A stretch of 11,157 nt of DNA from JAYEHK01 sp034659475 (GCA_034659475.1 JAYEHK010000136.1:1-11157); one strand, 5' to 3'. Positions 1 through 7,490 are shown, counted from the first letter of the stretch. Notes: generated from the letters alone by a model not told the origin. Numbers and translations: made by a program.

Positions 1-69
1 CGGCGGGTTTTTACATGGAACACTGCAGAATAGGAACAATAAATAAGGTTTTATGATAGGAGAGATAAC

Positions 70-552
70 ATGGCAGAGCAAGAGCGGGAAATTGTCTTAA
101 CCAAAGAGGGCCTGACCAAACTGGAAAATGATTTGGAATATCTCAAATCTACCAAACGAGAAGAACTCGCAGAGCGCATTAAACAGGCCATTGCTTTTGG
201 AGACCTTTCAGAAAACTCAGAATACGAGGATGCCAAAAACGAACAGGCTTTTGTTGAAGGACGCATTATATCGCTGGAAAAGACCTTGCGCAATGCTCGT
301 TTAATGGAGGAGAATGAGGTTCGGGATGATATCGTTACGCTGGGTTCGAGAGTTTATCTGAAAGAACTGAAATCAGGGCGCGAAGTAAAATTTACCCTGG
401 TATCGTCCGTCGAATCCAAGCTGAAAGATGGAAAAATATCAGATGAATCCCCCGTTGGAAAAGCGATTATCGGGCACAAGGTGAATTCAGAAGTGAAGGT
501 AGAGGCGCCGGCAGGGATCATTAAATACAAGATCATAAAGGTTGAACGGTAA
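70..552 (+). CDS. greA: Transcription elongation factor GreA
   Basis: GreA enters the secondary channel of stalled, backtracked RNA polymerase and stimulates cleavage of the extruded RNA 3' end so that elongation resumes. The 160-residue length is normal for the family. Residues about 10-75 form the N-terminal antiparallel coiled coil, and its tip carries the diagnostic GDLSENSEY motif (44-52), whose acidic D45 and E48 coordinate the cleavage magnesium. Residues about 80-158 are the FKBP-like C-terminal domain, with the typical SPVGKAIIGHK segment. The ATG at 70 is preceded by AGGAGAG (58-64) at 5-base spacing, which fixes the start. lysS follows after 48 bases on the same strand; greA-lysS pairing is familiar in Bacillota and suggests cotranscription. 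No convincing promoter lies in the 69 bases upstream, so the transcript probably begins outside the window. Confidence 0.97.
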   Translation: MAEQEREIVLTKEGLTKLENDLEYLKSTKREELAERIKQAIAFGDLSENSEYEDAKNEQAFVEGRIISLEKTLRNARLMEENEVRDDIVTLGSRVYLKELKSGREVKFTLVSSVESKLKDGKISDESPVGKAIIGHKVNSEVKVEAPAGIIKYKIIKVER

Positions 553-600
553 GGGATTATATTCATCGCAAAGCGCCGATGGTTTTAAGGAAGTGTTTTC

Positions 601-2076
601 ATGTCAGAACAGGAACAAAATATCAGTGAACTAAAGAAGGTTCGCCGCGAGAAGTTAAGTGACCTTTACACTATGGGCGTTGAGCCTTTTGGACATCGCT
701 TTGACCGAGATACGATGACCCAGGAAATCAAGGACCGTTTTGAAGAAATGGAAGGTAAGACGGTTCGTATCGCTGGACGGATCATGTCCAAACGCCGTCA
801 CGGTAAAGCCGGGTTTGCCAACATACAGGACTTGTCGGGCAACATTCAGCTTTATTTCAAGCGGGATGATGTCGGCGAAGAGAAATATGAAGTCTTCAAA
901 AAACTCGATATGGGCGATATCCTGGGCATTATTGGGTTTGTATTTCGGACCGAAAGAGGCGAAATGTCCGTGCATGTTACGGATTTTGAATTTTTGAGTA
1001 AATCGTTAAACCCTCTGCCGGAAAAATTTCATGGCTTAAAAGATGTGGAACTGCGGTATCGTCAACGCTATGTTGACCTCATCGTCAATCCGGAAGCCAG
1101 GGACGTCTTTATCAAGCGCAGTCAGATCATCAAAGAGATTCGGAGATATATGGATGGGCAGGAATTTCTGGAAGTGGAAACCCCAATGCTGCATCCGATT
1201 GCAGGCGGCGCCACAGCACGCCCCTTTGTGACCCATCATAATGCACTGGATCAGGACATGTTTATGCGTATTGCACCGGAACTCTATCTGAAACGGCTCA
1301 TTGTGGGGGGACTGGAAAGGGTTTATGAGATTAATCGCAGTTTCCGAAATGAAGGGATATCTACCAGACACAACCCTGAATTTACCATGCTTGAGCTGTA
1401 CCAGGCCTTTGGTGATATGCAGGTCATGATGGAGCTCTGTGAAAATCTTATTTCTTCTGTAATGCAGAAGGTCAATGGTTCTATGATTGGTCAGTTTGAT
1501 GGACAGGAAATCGATTTCACCCCGCCCTGGGACCGCATCACCATGCTGGCGGCCATCAAGAAACATGCAGGCGTGGATTTTGAGCAGATTCATACCGATG
1601 AAGAGGCTCGGGAGGCTGCCGAAAAACTGCACATGAAAGTGGACAAAGAAAGCACCCGCGGCGAAATCTTGAATGAGGTCTTTGAAGCATTCGTAGAGGA
1701 CAAGCTGGTGCGCCCGACCTTTATTTACGGGCACCCGGTGGAAATCTCCCCGTTGGCCAAGAAGAATGCAGAACATCCGGAATATACGGATCGTTTCGAA
1801 CTCTTTATCATGCAGCGTGAGATCGCCAATGCCTTCTCCGAACTCAATGATCCCATTGATCAGAAGGAACGCTTCATGAAACAGTCTGCAAAACGCGCCG
1901 GTGGAGATGCGGAAGCGCATATGATGGATGAAGACTACATAAATGCCCTGGAATACGGCATGCCGCCCGCAGGCGGAATGGGCATCGGCATCGACCGACT
2001 GGTCATGCTCATGACCGATTCACCATCTATCAGAGATGTTATCCTCTTCCCGACGCTCAAACGAATTAAAGAATAA
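601..2076 (+). CDS. lysS: Lysyl-tRNA synthetase, class II
   Basis: The enzyme activates lysine with ATP and charges tRNA-Lys in the cytoplasm. At 491 residues it is full length for the bacterial class II enzyme. Residues about 55-145 are the OB-fold anticodon-binding domain, including RIAGRIMSKRRHGKAGFA. The catalytic domain follows: motif 1 near 180-200 (FLEVETPMLHPIAGGA), motif 2 at 248-265 (FRNEGISTRHNPEFTMLE) and motif 3 at 460-468 (GIGIDRLVML, with R466). The segment ending LFPTLKR is the standard C-terminus, so the gene is intact. AAGGAAG (587-593) sits 7 bases before the ATG. It is the second gene of the greA-lysS unit and ends 10 bases before a strong intrinsic terminator. Nothing in the sequence is unusual. 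A 294-codon open frame antisense to it is a shadow. Confidence 0.98.
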   Translation: MSEQEQNISELKKVRREKLSDLYTMGVEPFGHRFDRDTMTQEIKDRFEEMEGKTVRIAGRIMSKRRHGKAGFANIQDLSGNIQLYFKRDDVGEEKYEVFKKLDMGDILGIIGFVFRTERGEMSVHVTDFEFLSKSLNPLPEKFHGLKDVELRYRQRYVDLIVNPEARDVFIKRSQIIKEIRRYMDGQEFLEVETPMLHPIAGGATARPFVTHHNALDQDMFMRIAPELYLKRLIVGGLERVYEINRSFRNEGISTRHNPEFTMLELYQAFGDMQVMMELCENLISSVMQKVNGSMIGQFDGQEIDFTPPWDRITMLAAIKKHAGVDFEQIHTDEEAREAAEKLHMKVDKESTRGEILNEVFEAFVEDKLVRPTFIYGHPVEISPLAKKNAEHPEYTDRFELFIMQREIANAFSELNDPIDQKERFMKQSAKRAGGDAEAHMMDEDYINALEYGMPPAGGMGIGIDRLVMLMTDSPSIRDVILFPTLKRIKE

Positions 2077-2086
2077 CAAAACAACA

Positions 2087-2125
2087 AACCCCGCGAAGCA
2101 TTCAAGGTTTCGCGGGGTTATTTTT
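2087..2125 (+). terminator. Intrinsic terminator of greA-lysS
   Basis: An 11-bp perfect stem, AACCCCGCGAA (2087-2097) with TTCGCGGGGTT (2109-2119), encloses an 11-base loop and runs into ATTTTTG. It lies 10 bases after the lysS stop. The opposite strand also reads T-rich after the stem (TTTGTTGTTTTGTT), so it could act in both directions and stop any readthrough from the convergent DUF5693-like gene. Confidence 0.93.
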
Positions 2126-2164
2126 GTAGGGGAACGAATAGACACGGACTACGCGGACTTATTC

Positions 2165-2220
2165 GTGAGGGGTGAGGGGTGAGGGGTGAGGGGTGAGGGG
2201 TGAGGGGTGAGGGGTGAGGG
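2165..2220 (+). repeat. Heptamer tandem repeat (GTGAGGG)x8
   Basis: Eight exact, uninterrupted copies of GTGAGGG occupy 56 bases. Read continuously, the + strand has seven GGGG runs separated by TGA and a final GGG, a pattern able to fold as a G-quadruplex and prone to slippage. A degenerate relative on the other strand (CCCCTCAC, CCCCTTAC-like, 9392-9412) occurs in a second repeat block. An open frame on the minus strand made of Pro-Ser-Pro-Leu-Thr repeats is only a translation of this array. Confidence 0.97.
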
Positions 2221-2293
2221 CGGAGACTGAAGTCTCCTCTACGATGGTGGGAGGAAACCTTTTCCGTACGTCGTAGAGGAAGCTTCAGCTTCG
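2221..2293. repeat. Facing pair of small hairpin arms
   Basis: The left arm contains GGAGACT-GA-AGTCTCC (2222-2237), a 7-bp stem with a 2-base loop. The right arm contains GAAGCT-TC-AGCTTC (2279-2292). The outer sequences CCTCTACGA (left) and TCGTAGAGG (right) pair with each other, so the two arms can also form one large hairpin. Related arms occur at 7569-7640, 7802-7817 and 9313-9328 with compensatory base changes in the stems. Confidence 0.85.
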
Positions 2294-2319
2294 ATCCTAT
2301 CACCCTATCCCCCCCGTAG

Positions 2320-2365
2320 GCGGGAATTCATTCCCGCGGTGATGTACATAAGTGGGGTCAGACCC
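2320..2365. repeat. REP-like hairpin GCGGGAAT-TC-ATTCCCGC and adjacent GGGTCAGACCC
   Basis: GCGGGAAT (2320-2327) and ATTCCCGC (2330-2337) form a perfect 8-bp stem with a TC loop. It follows CGTAG, just as the smaller hairpins follow CGTAGAG. Eighteen bases later GGGTC-A-GACCC (2355-2365) is an 11-base odd palindrome within AGTGGGGTCAGACCCTATTT. Both resemble REP-type extragenic palindromes. No REP-associated (Y1-type) transposase gene is in the window. Confidence 0.7.
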
Positions 2366-2390
2366 TATTTGTAAAGTTATTTTTTATAAA

Positions 2391-2437
2391 AAGTCTGCGT
2401 AGGTCCTTAAGGTCTGCGTCGTCCGCGTCTATTCAAC
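2391..2437 (+). repeat. GTCCGCGT repeat, copy A (right-end type)
   Basis: Four GTCC/GTCT units begin at 2393, 2403, 2412 and 2421 (spacing 10, 9, 9) and end in GCGTCTATTCAAC. Its closest relative is copy C at 7671-7718, which shares the CCTTAAGG centre and the CTATTCAAC end. Its terminal 22 bases pair with the reverse complement of 2136-2157 at 19 positions, making it the right end of the unit that begins near 2135. Confidence 0.85.
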
Positions 2438-2467
2438 CCTATTTTCTAATACAATCCGTGTGAATCT

Positions 2468-2507
2468 GCATCCTTAATAACGACAGTAGGGAGTATCAGT
2501 GGTACTC
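2468..2507 (+). repeat. 40-base dispersed repeat, forward copy
   Basis: This segment starts GCATCCTTAATAACGAC and continues through GGGAGTATCAGTGGTAC. The reverse complement of 9144-9183 matches it at 35 of 40 positions; the mismatches are four adjacent bases in the middle plus one near the end. A third, shorter relative of the CCACTGAT part is at 2581-2588. Confidence 0.88.
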
Positions 2508-2645
2508 TTGAGTGTTAAATCCGTGTAATCCGTGTCTATTTAAAAATCATTAATAATCATATAGATCCCCCTGGCGGGGACCACTGATGTTCGCTGTCGC
2601 TCACTAATTAGGTCGCAGCGTAATCAGCGTCCATTTTCAACCTTC

Positions 2646-4667
2646 TCAATTCCTCGCATACTTCTCCCAGACCCACTCAATAATCCTGATCCCGATCAGT
2701 CCGACAATAGCCAGCAGGACACCGGTGAACAAGCCAGCCAGGCCGCGACTTGCGGAGATCGTGACTGCTGTGAACACGTGGGAGAAGGAATTGACCATGG
2801 AGATGCTACCCATGACTACACCCAGGCCCAACACCATTAGAATCAGAGGGTGTTTATATTTATGATACAAGTAGACCATAGCGAAGAGAGCTGGATAGCC
2901 GATCAGGAACTCCTTAAAACGTGGACGGGCCAGGAACAGGTTTTCCAGCACCTCCCGCAGCTTGATCTCCAGTGAAGATACCTTTATCCCGGCGGTATGA
3001 CCACTGCGACCCAGGTAATAATAGAGAATTCCCAGTGCAACAATGCCGATCACTAAGGCCAGATAAGAGGGACTGCGATGCAGGAATTCCACTGTTTTAT
3101 CGCGGATTTCCTGCCAATCCATAAAGACAGCCAGATAATTGACAACAAACAGAATAAGCGGCAGGACAAACGATAATTTGACCCCGCTAAAAATACCTAT
3201 ATTCATAATATAGCGAATGTCTGACAGGCTGGTTACAATTGTATAGGCACCCAGCATGTTTATCCCGATCAGGATGGACAGAGAAGCCAGAATTTGAACA
3301 GGGAAGGGCTGCCTGGATTTTTTCAGATAGAGGAGCAGCAGCAGACTGGAAAACGACGGATACAGGATCGCTGCTCCCAGTGCGTATATCTTGGAAAAGT
3401 CCATATTCAGCAATAGGTTAATGCCTGCGCATCCGAGTATCCCCAACCCCAAAAGAATGTAAATCAATCGACGACCTGGTTTGAACAGATAAATCAGATA
3501 CAGCATTGCCGCCAGAAGCAGACTCAGGCAAACCGCAAACCGGTGGAATGTTTCTGTCATCATAGAAGACAAACGGGGAAGGGGCTCATGAAGAGTAAAA
3601 CCTCTTTGTTGAATGGTGCTGTGGAAGTGATCGACCGTCATTATGGTATTGTTCAGGTTATCTGAAGCACTGAGTTTACCGTCTTTAAATGGAGCCAGAT
3701 AGAGGATGCGAATTCCCCGGTCAATTACGCTCCTGATCCAGCGATAATAGCGTTCATCGATTTGGGTTAGATATTCATCATTACCCGTTGAGTATACACG
3801 GTTGATGGGATAATTGGTATCGAGCATCAATTGATCCAGACCCTGCTGATCAATGTACTGTAACTGGACAGAGGTTTCAATGATACCCACTAGCAGTTCC
3901 TGATCCGTGACGATTTGCTCAATCGTTTCTACATCATCAGGTACGCCTGGCAGGATTGTGCCGTCAAAGATTAAAGTTTGCACGTCATAATCGCGTACGG
4001 CTTCTTCATATTCATGCATATAGGTTAGCTTAGATCCAGCGCTGGTACCCGGCCTAAGGGTAACATCAAAGCTCCTGCTGCGGAGCTTGGACAGGAGTTC
4101 GTTATCAAATCCTAACCGATTATCGAGATTCAAATTACCGTTTTTATTCTTAACGATTTCTGACAACTCTGCAGTAAGGATAAAATAATCTTTTCCATCA
4201 ATCCCGAAATGAATCATCTCGTCAGAGGAGAAACGGTCACCGAGCCTTTCCTCCAGAAGATCAGCCACATCAGATTGATCCGTGACCACTGTCAGGTTGA
4301 CCGGACGAACGGCGCGATCCCCCACAGCCTTCCTGATTTTAGACCACAGGGAGGGAGATGCGTTCTGCATGGTGGCGGCAAATTCATTATAAGGAGCTAC
4401 CTGGATATCCCCCTTGTAAGCTAGATAGCGCAGGGTAAGCTCTTTCACAGACAAGTTTTTCACGCCGGCTTCCTGTAACCGGGTCAAAACGTCATCGATA
4501 TCCTCATTGGCCAGGTCGGCTGTTTTTTCAAACTGGTAGAAATCAGCAGTGGTGACCAGTGTTTTATTCTGGGCTTCGTTGGAAACGCGCAGGGATATAC
4601 CGGAAAACGAAAAGGCCAGGCATACGATGAGTAGTACCCACAGGCCGTAAATCAACTTCTTATTCAT
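2646..4667 (-). CDS. DUF5693-like multi-pass membrane protein with large extracytoplasmic domain
   Basis: Function unknown. This 673-residue protein has an N-terminal membrane segment (about 5-25), a long hydrophilic region to about residue 375, and then nine predicted membrane helices to about residue 665. It resembles the uncharacterised DUF5693 family of Bacillota, seen next to csaB-type genes; I base this on overall architecture and on the DIDDVLTRLQEAGVKNLSV and KELTL segments near residues 56-78, not on a search. The start overlaps the murJ stop as ATGA, and a perfect AAGGAGGAT (4676-4684) lies 8 bases before its ATG, so translation is coupled and strong. Its neighbours imply a role in assembly, polymerisation or export of the secondary wall polymer, with the N-terminal domain acting outside the membrane. 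No catalytic signature is recognisable. Repeat DNA (TTGAAAATGGACGC on this strand) begins 5 bases after its stop codon. Confidence 0.88.
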   Translation of the reverse strand: MNKKLIYGLWVLLIVCLAFSFSGISLRVSNEAQNKTLVTTADFYQFEKTADLANEDIDDVLTRLQEAGVKNLSVKELTLRYLAYKGDIQVAPYNEFAATMQNASPSLWSKIRKAVGDRAVRPVNLTVVTDQSDVADLLEERLGDRFSSDEMIHFGIDGKDYFILTAELSEIVKNKNGNLNLDNRLGFDNELLSKLRSRSFDVTLRPGTSAGSKLTYMHEYEEAVRDYDVQTLIFDGTILPGVPDDVETIEQIVTDQELLVGIIETSVQLQYIDQQGLDQLMLDTNYPINRVYSTGNDEYLTQIDERYYRWIRSVIDRGIRILYLAPFKDGKLSASDNLNNTIMTVDHFHSTIQQRGFTLHEPLPRLSSMMTETFHRFAVCLSLLLAAMLYLIYLFKPGRRLIYILLGLGILGCAGINLLLNMDFSKIYALGAAILYPSFSSLLLLLYLKKSRQPFPVQILASLSILIGINMLGAYTIVTSLSDIRYIMNIGIFSGVKLSFVLPLILFVVNYLAVFMDWQEIRDKTVEFLHRSPSYLALVIGIVALGILYYYLGRSGHTAGIKVSSLEIKLREVLENLFLARPRFKEFLIGYPALFAMVYLYHKYKHPLILMVLGLGVVMGSISMVNSFSHVFTAVTISASRGLAGLFTGVLLAIVGLIGIRIIEWVWEKYARN

Positions 4668-6178
4668 GAATTGGAATCCTCCTTCATTAATAACATCTTA
4701 TTTAAACCTCCGACATACGAGAGTCCGAGATATATGAGCGAACTTAGGCCAAGAGGCAGCAGGAAGGAAAGAATGAGACCTCCCGAAACAAACTGCCTGA
4801 ACAGGACGATTATCGCGAGCATACCGCCCAAAGGTATGCAGAGCCTGAGCGCAAAGAAAAAGAAATCCTTTTGCATAAAAGGACCAATCTCACGGTACAC
4901 AAGAATTCCCATGATCAGAGCGTAGAGCAGCAGAGCAAAAGAAGTAGAAAGGCTGATCCCTGCAATGCCATGAGTCTCTCCTAAGCATACATTGAGAATA
5001 ATATTTAAAGCAAGACAAATGATGCTGACTGTCATCGGAATTTTGAATTTTTTCAGTGCATAATAAACCCGGTTAAAGATCTCCTGCCCGGCATAACCGA
5101 TAACCGCAAAACTGTAAAACAGGAAAGCACTGGCTGTCATCACGGTAGATTCCCTGGTGAAGGCGCCTCTCTCGTATACCAGCGCAATGATCTCCTGATG
5201 ATAGCAAACCACCAGCAGAAGGTAAGGGGTCAGGATAAACAGGAAAATCTTAAAGATGTTGGATAGCATCTGTTGGATCTGTGCAAAGTCTCGGTCCAGA
5301 GAATATTTAGATAAACGGGGGAAAACCACCGTAGACATGGCCACAATAAAAATACTGGTTATCGTTACAAACAAATTGCTGCCGAAAGCCAGCGCTGACG
5401 TGGTTCCTTCGCTCAAATGAGTAGCAAAGGACCGGTCAATGATCAGGCTCAGCTGCAGGAGTGAATTTCCCATCAAAATGGGGACTAGTTGTTTGAATAG
5501 GTTGACCGTATGTTCATTGGTAAAGTCAATGTGCGGAAATAGATGATAGCCTTCCTTCACCAATATCGGTAACTGAATGAGAAACTGCAGAAGCCAGCCA
5601 ATGGTGGTCACATAACCCAGCAGGAGAATATCCTCTCCTCGAAAAACCAGAGCGAAAATAATCAGAAGGTTAAAAGGAACGCTGATTGATGCAGACAGCA
5701 GAAAATGGCTGTGAACCTGCAGTATTCCCTGTGTGATATAGGTCAAACTCACGAAGAGCAGGGTAGGCATCATAATGCGGGTCAATATCATCGTAATATG
5801 GGCCACTTCACCATCCAGACCCGGTGCAATCAGGCGGGTAAGGGCGGGGGCGAAGATGATCCCCACAACCGTCAGCAAGGTTGCTCCCAGGGTAATCTGG
5901 GCCAGCAGATTCGATATGTAACGATTCCGTTCTTCCACGGTTCGGCTATTTATGTAATAGGTAAGGTCCGGTATATTCACCGAGGATAACGCCGTACCGA
6001 CGCTGGAAAACAGCAGACTGGGAAAGCTGAAAATAACCTGAAAGGCATCCGTCAAGACTGTTGTCCCAAAGATAGACGCAAAAACAATATCCCGGGCAAA
6101 CCCCAGCAGCTTGGAAACAAATATAACAATGGAAACCCCTACAAAGGCTTTCCCAGTTTTCTTAGATTCACTACTCAT
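4664..6178 (-). CDS. murJ: MurJ/MviN-type lipid-linked glycan flippase
   Basis: This is a 504-residue polytopic protein of the MOP exporter superfamily with about 14 hydrophobic segments. MurJ proteins flip undecaprenyl-pyrophosphate-linked precursors, normally lipid II, to the outer face of the membrane. Family landmarks are SKLLGFARDIVFASIFG (22-38), TDAF (43-46), LIAPG (116-120) and RGAFTRES (337-344) with the downstream FNRVYYALKKFKIP (368-381). By eye, E. coli MurJ R52, R270 and E273 align here with F57, N268 and V271; clostridial homologues also often lack the Arg pair, so this marks a subfamily and not necessarily a defect. Lying between csaB and a DUF5693-like gene, it may serve the wall polymer as well as, or instead of, peptidoglycan. 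AAAAAGGA (complement of 6186-6193) lies 7 bases before the ATG. A small 6-bp hairpin (6197-6212) lies in its leader. Confidence 0.92.
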   Translation of the reverse strand: MSSESKKTGKAFVGVSIVIFVSKLLGFARDIVFASIFGTTVLTDAFQVIFSFPSLLFSSVGTALSSVNIPDLTYYINSRTVEERNRYISNLLAQITLGATLLTVVGIIFAPALTRLIAPGLDGEVAHITMILTRIMMPTLLFVSLTYITQGILQVHSHFLLSASISVPFNLLIIFALVFRGEDILLLGYVTTIGWLLQFLIQLPILVKEGYHLFPHIDFTNEHTVNLFKQLVPILMGNSLLQLSLIIDRSFATHLSEGTTSALAFGSNLFVTITSIFIVAMSTVVFPRLSKYSLDRDFAQIQQMLSNIFKIFLFILTPYLLLVVCYHQEIIALVYERGAFTRESTVMTASAFLFYSFAVIGYAGQEIFNRVYYALKKFKIPMTVSIICLALNIILNVCLGETHGIAGISLSTSFALLLYALIMGILVYREIGPFMQKDFFFFALRLCIPLGGMLAIIVLFRQFVSGGLILSFLLPLGLSSLIYLGLSYVGGLNKMLLMKEDSNS

Positions 6179-6220
6179 AAATACATCCTTTTTCCAGATC
6201 TCTCATGAGATCACGTCTTT

Positions 6221-6331
6221 ATAATGAACGCAGATTTAATATGATTTTGTCCGCGTAGGTCCTGAAGGTCCGCGTTAGTCCGCGTCTAATCAAAAAATCA
6301 TAATAATCATAAAAATCAGCGTTTATTCAAC
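6221..6331. repeat. Repeat block between csaB and murJ, containing copy B
   Basis: The core is copy B of the GTCCGCGT repeat, with GTCC units at 6249, 6259, 6268 and 6278 (spacing 10, 9, 10). It is flanked by inverted A+T-rich tracts, GCAGATTTAATATGATTTT (6230-6248) on the left and AAAATCATAATAATCAT (6294-6310) on the right. The block closes with AATCAGCGTTTATTCAAC (6314-6331), whose reverse complement overlaps the csaB stop codon. Positions 6252-6299 match 9424-9471 at 44 of 48 bases. A TATAAA-like -10 for murJ can be read on the minus strand at 6218-6223, but no good -35 accompanies it. Confidence 0.85.
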
Positions 6332-7409
6332 ACATCTTCCTATGGACCAGGCTCAAAGCCAACCTTGCGTTTTGTTCAGATTTTTGATGCATGTCCAGGG
6401 CTCTGGCTGCGATGTCCTTCTGCATTTGCTCATTTGACAGCAGTTCATCAATCTCCTGCTTCATTTCCGCAAATAACCCTGGCAGGGGTTTGCATGCAAA
6501 CAAATCGAGAAATGCATCGATTTTTGGATCATAGGAGATCCCTGCAAAAGGAATGCCCCGTGCAGCCGCAAAAATCAAGGCGTGTAGCCGCATGGCAATC
6601 ATCAGATCCAGGTGCGAAATCAGGGCCAGATGTTCCCGGCTAGTCAGATTTTGATCGATTAGCCGAGCATCTCGTTTCATATAGTGCATCACGCGCCTGG
6701 ATTCTTCTATATCTTCCGGATAGGCCATCGGAATAAACACAATGTCATAGCCCCGATCTGCCAGATCATCCAGCAAAAGAGCCAGTTCCTCCTGGTAGCC
6801 TTCCAGTGGTTTCCATTGGCGAACCGAAATTCCGATCAGTGGTTTGCGTTCAGGATTATCCAGATTCAGCAGCGCTTTCATCTGTTCATCTTCCTCCGGC
6901 CCGCTTTCCAGGGAAAAAACCGGATCAGCCGTCACTTTCAGAGGTGGACGAGTGACTCCCAGGTCCAGCAGATACTGACGAGAGGCTTCATCGCGAAGCG
7001 TGATCAGATTAACACGATTGGCGATCAGGCGCATGAGAAATTTGCTGAGAGGTCGATTGATCGGACCTACGCCCTGTGCATAGAAAATCACAGGTTTGCG
7101 CAGTAGTTTAGCCAGTGCAACCACACTTATATAATAAGGAAGAGAACGCGCACTGGTAACATCCTGAAAGATACTGCCACCGCCGCTGATTAACAAATCC
7201 GAAGAAACCAGTTCGCGCAGAATTTGTAACGGTTTCATATAATGAACAGCAGGAATGTCGTGGAGTGCTGCCGTTTTTTGCGGTGCCCCGGAGAAGACAA
7301 CGAATTTTGCCTCTGGAGCGATCTTTTTTATAGAGGTTGTGATTGCGGACAACAGAGCTTCATCTCCCGCATTGTCAAAACCATAATATCCCGACAGGGC
7401 AATCTTCAT
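6327..7409 (-). CDS. csaB: CsaB-type polysaccharide pyruvyltransferase
   Basis: CsaB-family enzymes transfer the enolpyruvyl group of phosphoenolpyruvate to a sugar of the secondary cell-wall polymer as a pyruvate ketal, the ligand for SLH domains of surface proteins. The 360-residue length and motifs fit the PS_pyruv_trans family: N-terminal GYYGFDNAGDEALL (7-20), GGGSIFQD (76-83), YAQGVGPI (110-117), AMRLHALIFAA (about 270-280) and ISYDPK near 290. It has no signal or membrane segment and should act in the cytoplasm. AAAGGAG (complement of 7417-7423) is 7 bases before the ATG. It is the first gene of the minus-strand group csaB-murJ-DUF5693. The stop codon TGA lies inside a repeat end (TTGAATAAACGC on this strand), so the last residues may have been set by repeat insertion. 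Repeat DNA also begins 28 bases upstream of its ATG. Confidence 0.93.
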   Translation of the reverse strand: MKIALSGYYGFDNAGDEALLSAITTSIKKIAPEAKFVVFSGAPQKTAALHDIPAVHYMKPLQILRELVSSDLLISGGGSIFQDVTSARSLPYYISVVALAKLLRKPVIFYAQGVGPINRPLSKFLMRLIANRVNLITLRDEASRQYLLDLGVTRPPLKVTADPVFSLESGPEEDEQMKALLNLDNPERKPLIGISVRQWKPLEGYQEELALLLDDLADRGYDIVFIPMAYPEDIEESRRVMHYMKRDARLIDQNLTSREHLALISHLDLMIAMRLHALIFAAARGIPFAGISYDPKIDAFLDLFACKPLPGLFAEMKQEIDELLSNEQMQKDIAARALDMHQKSEQNARLALSLVHRKMC

Positions 7410-7437
7410 ATAGCAACTCCTTTAATTAGAAAATAGA

Positions 7438-7490
7438 TTGAATAGACGCAGATTTCGCTGATTTATATGATTAACGCTGATTTTATTATT
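7438..7490 (-). repeat. Outer CGCTGATT tract upstream of csaB
   Basis: This begins with the end motif TTGAATAGACGC and continues with GATT units at 7451, 7460, 7469 and 7479 (spacing 9, 9, 10). It reads as TCAGCG-type units on the minus strand, inverted with respect to the array at 7849-7888. A TATAAA-like -10 on the minus strand (complement of 7462-7467) could serve csaB, about 45 bases upstream of its start, but no matching -35 is seen. Confidence 0.8.

Larger units (their letters stand above)
2126..2645. other. Repeat-filled gap between convergent genes (overview)
   Basis: These 520 bases lie between the lysS terminator and the stop codon of the DUF5693-like gene and contain no credible gene. 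In order they hold: a left repeat end GAATAGACACGGAC (2136-2149); eight GTGAGGG heptamers; two facing hairpin arms; a GC-rich hairpin (2320-2337); a GGGTCAGACCC palindrome; a right repeat end (2391-2437); a 40-base segment with an inverted relative at 9144-9183; two 9-base ATCCGTGTA units (2518-2536); a CCCC/GGGG hairpin followed by CCACTGATG (2566-2589); and an array ending GCGTCCATTTTCAAC (2628-2642), 3 bases before the stop codon of the minus-strand gene. The stretch 2135-2437 is bounded by inverted ends (19 of 22 matching), so it may be one inserted unit. Confidence 0.85.

Noticed and set aside
1..13. CGGCGGGTTTTTA as the 3' half of an upstream terminator
   Set aside because: The possible 5' arm is outside the window, so the stem cannot be shown.
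564..586. Hairpin CATCG...CGATG followed by TTTT between greA and lysS
   Set aside because: A 5-bp stem with an 8-base loop is too weak to call a terminator or attenuator.
1036..1920. 294-codon open frame antisense to lysS
   Set aside because: It lies wholly within the strongly conserved lysS catalytic domain, has no recognisable motif or ribosome binding site, and is a typical shadow frame.
2118..2303. Minus-strand open frame encoding Pro-Ser-Pro-Leu-Thr repeats
   Set aside because: It is only the translation of the GTGAGGG microsatellite and neighbouring hairpins.
4664..6178. Loss-of-function MurJ because the Arg pair is missing
   Set aside because: Clostridial MurJ-type proteins commonly lack this pair, so the difference is more likely a subfamily trait than a defect.
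6684..7106. 140-codon plus-strand open frame opposite csaB
   Set aside because: It is antisense to a conserved enzyme, with no recognisable protein features.
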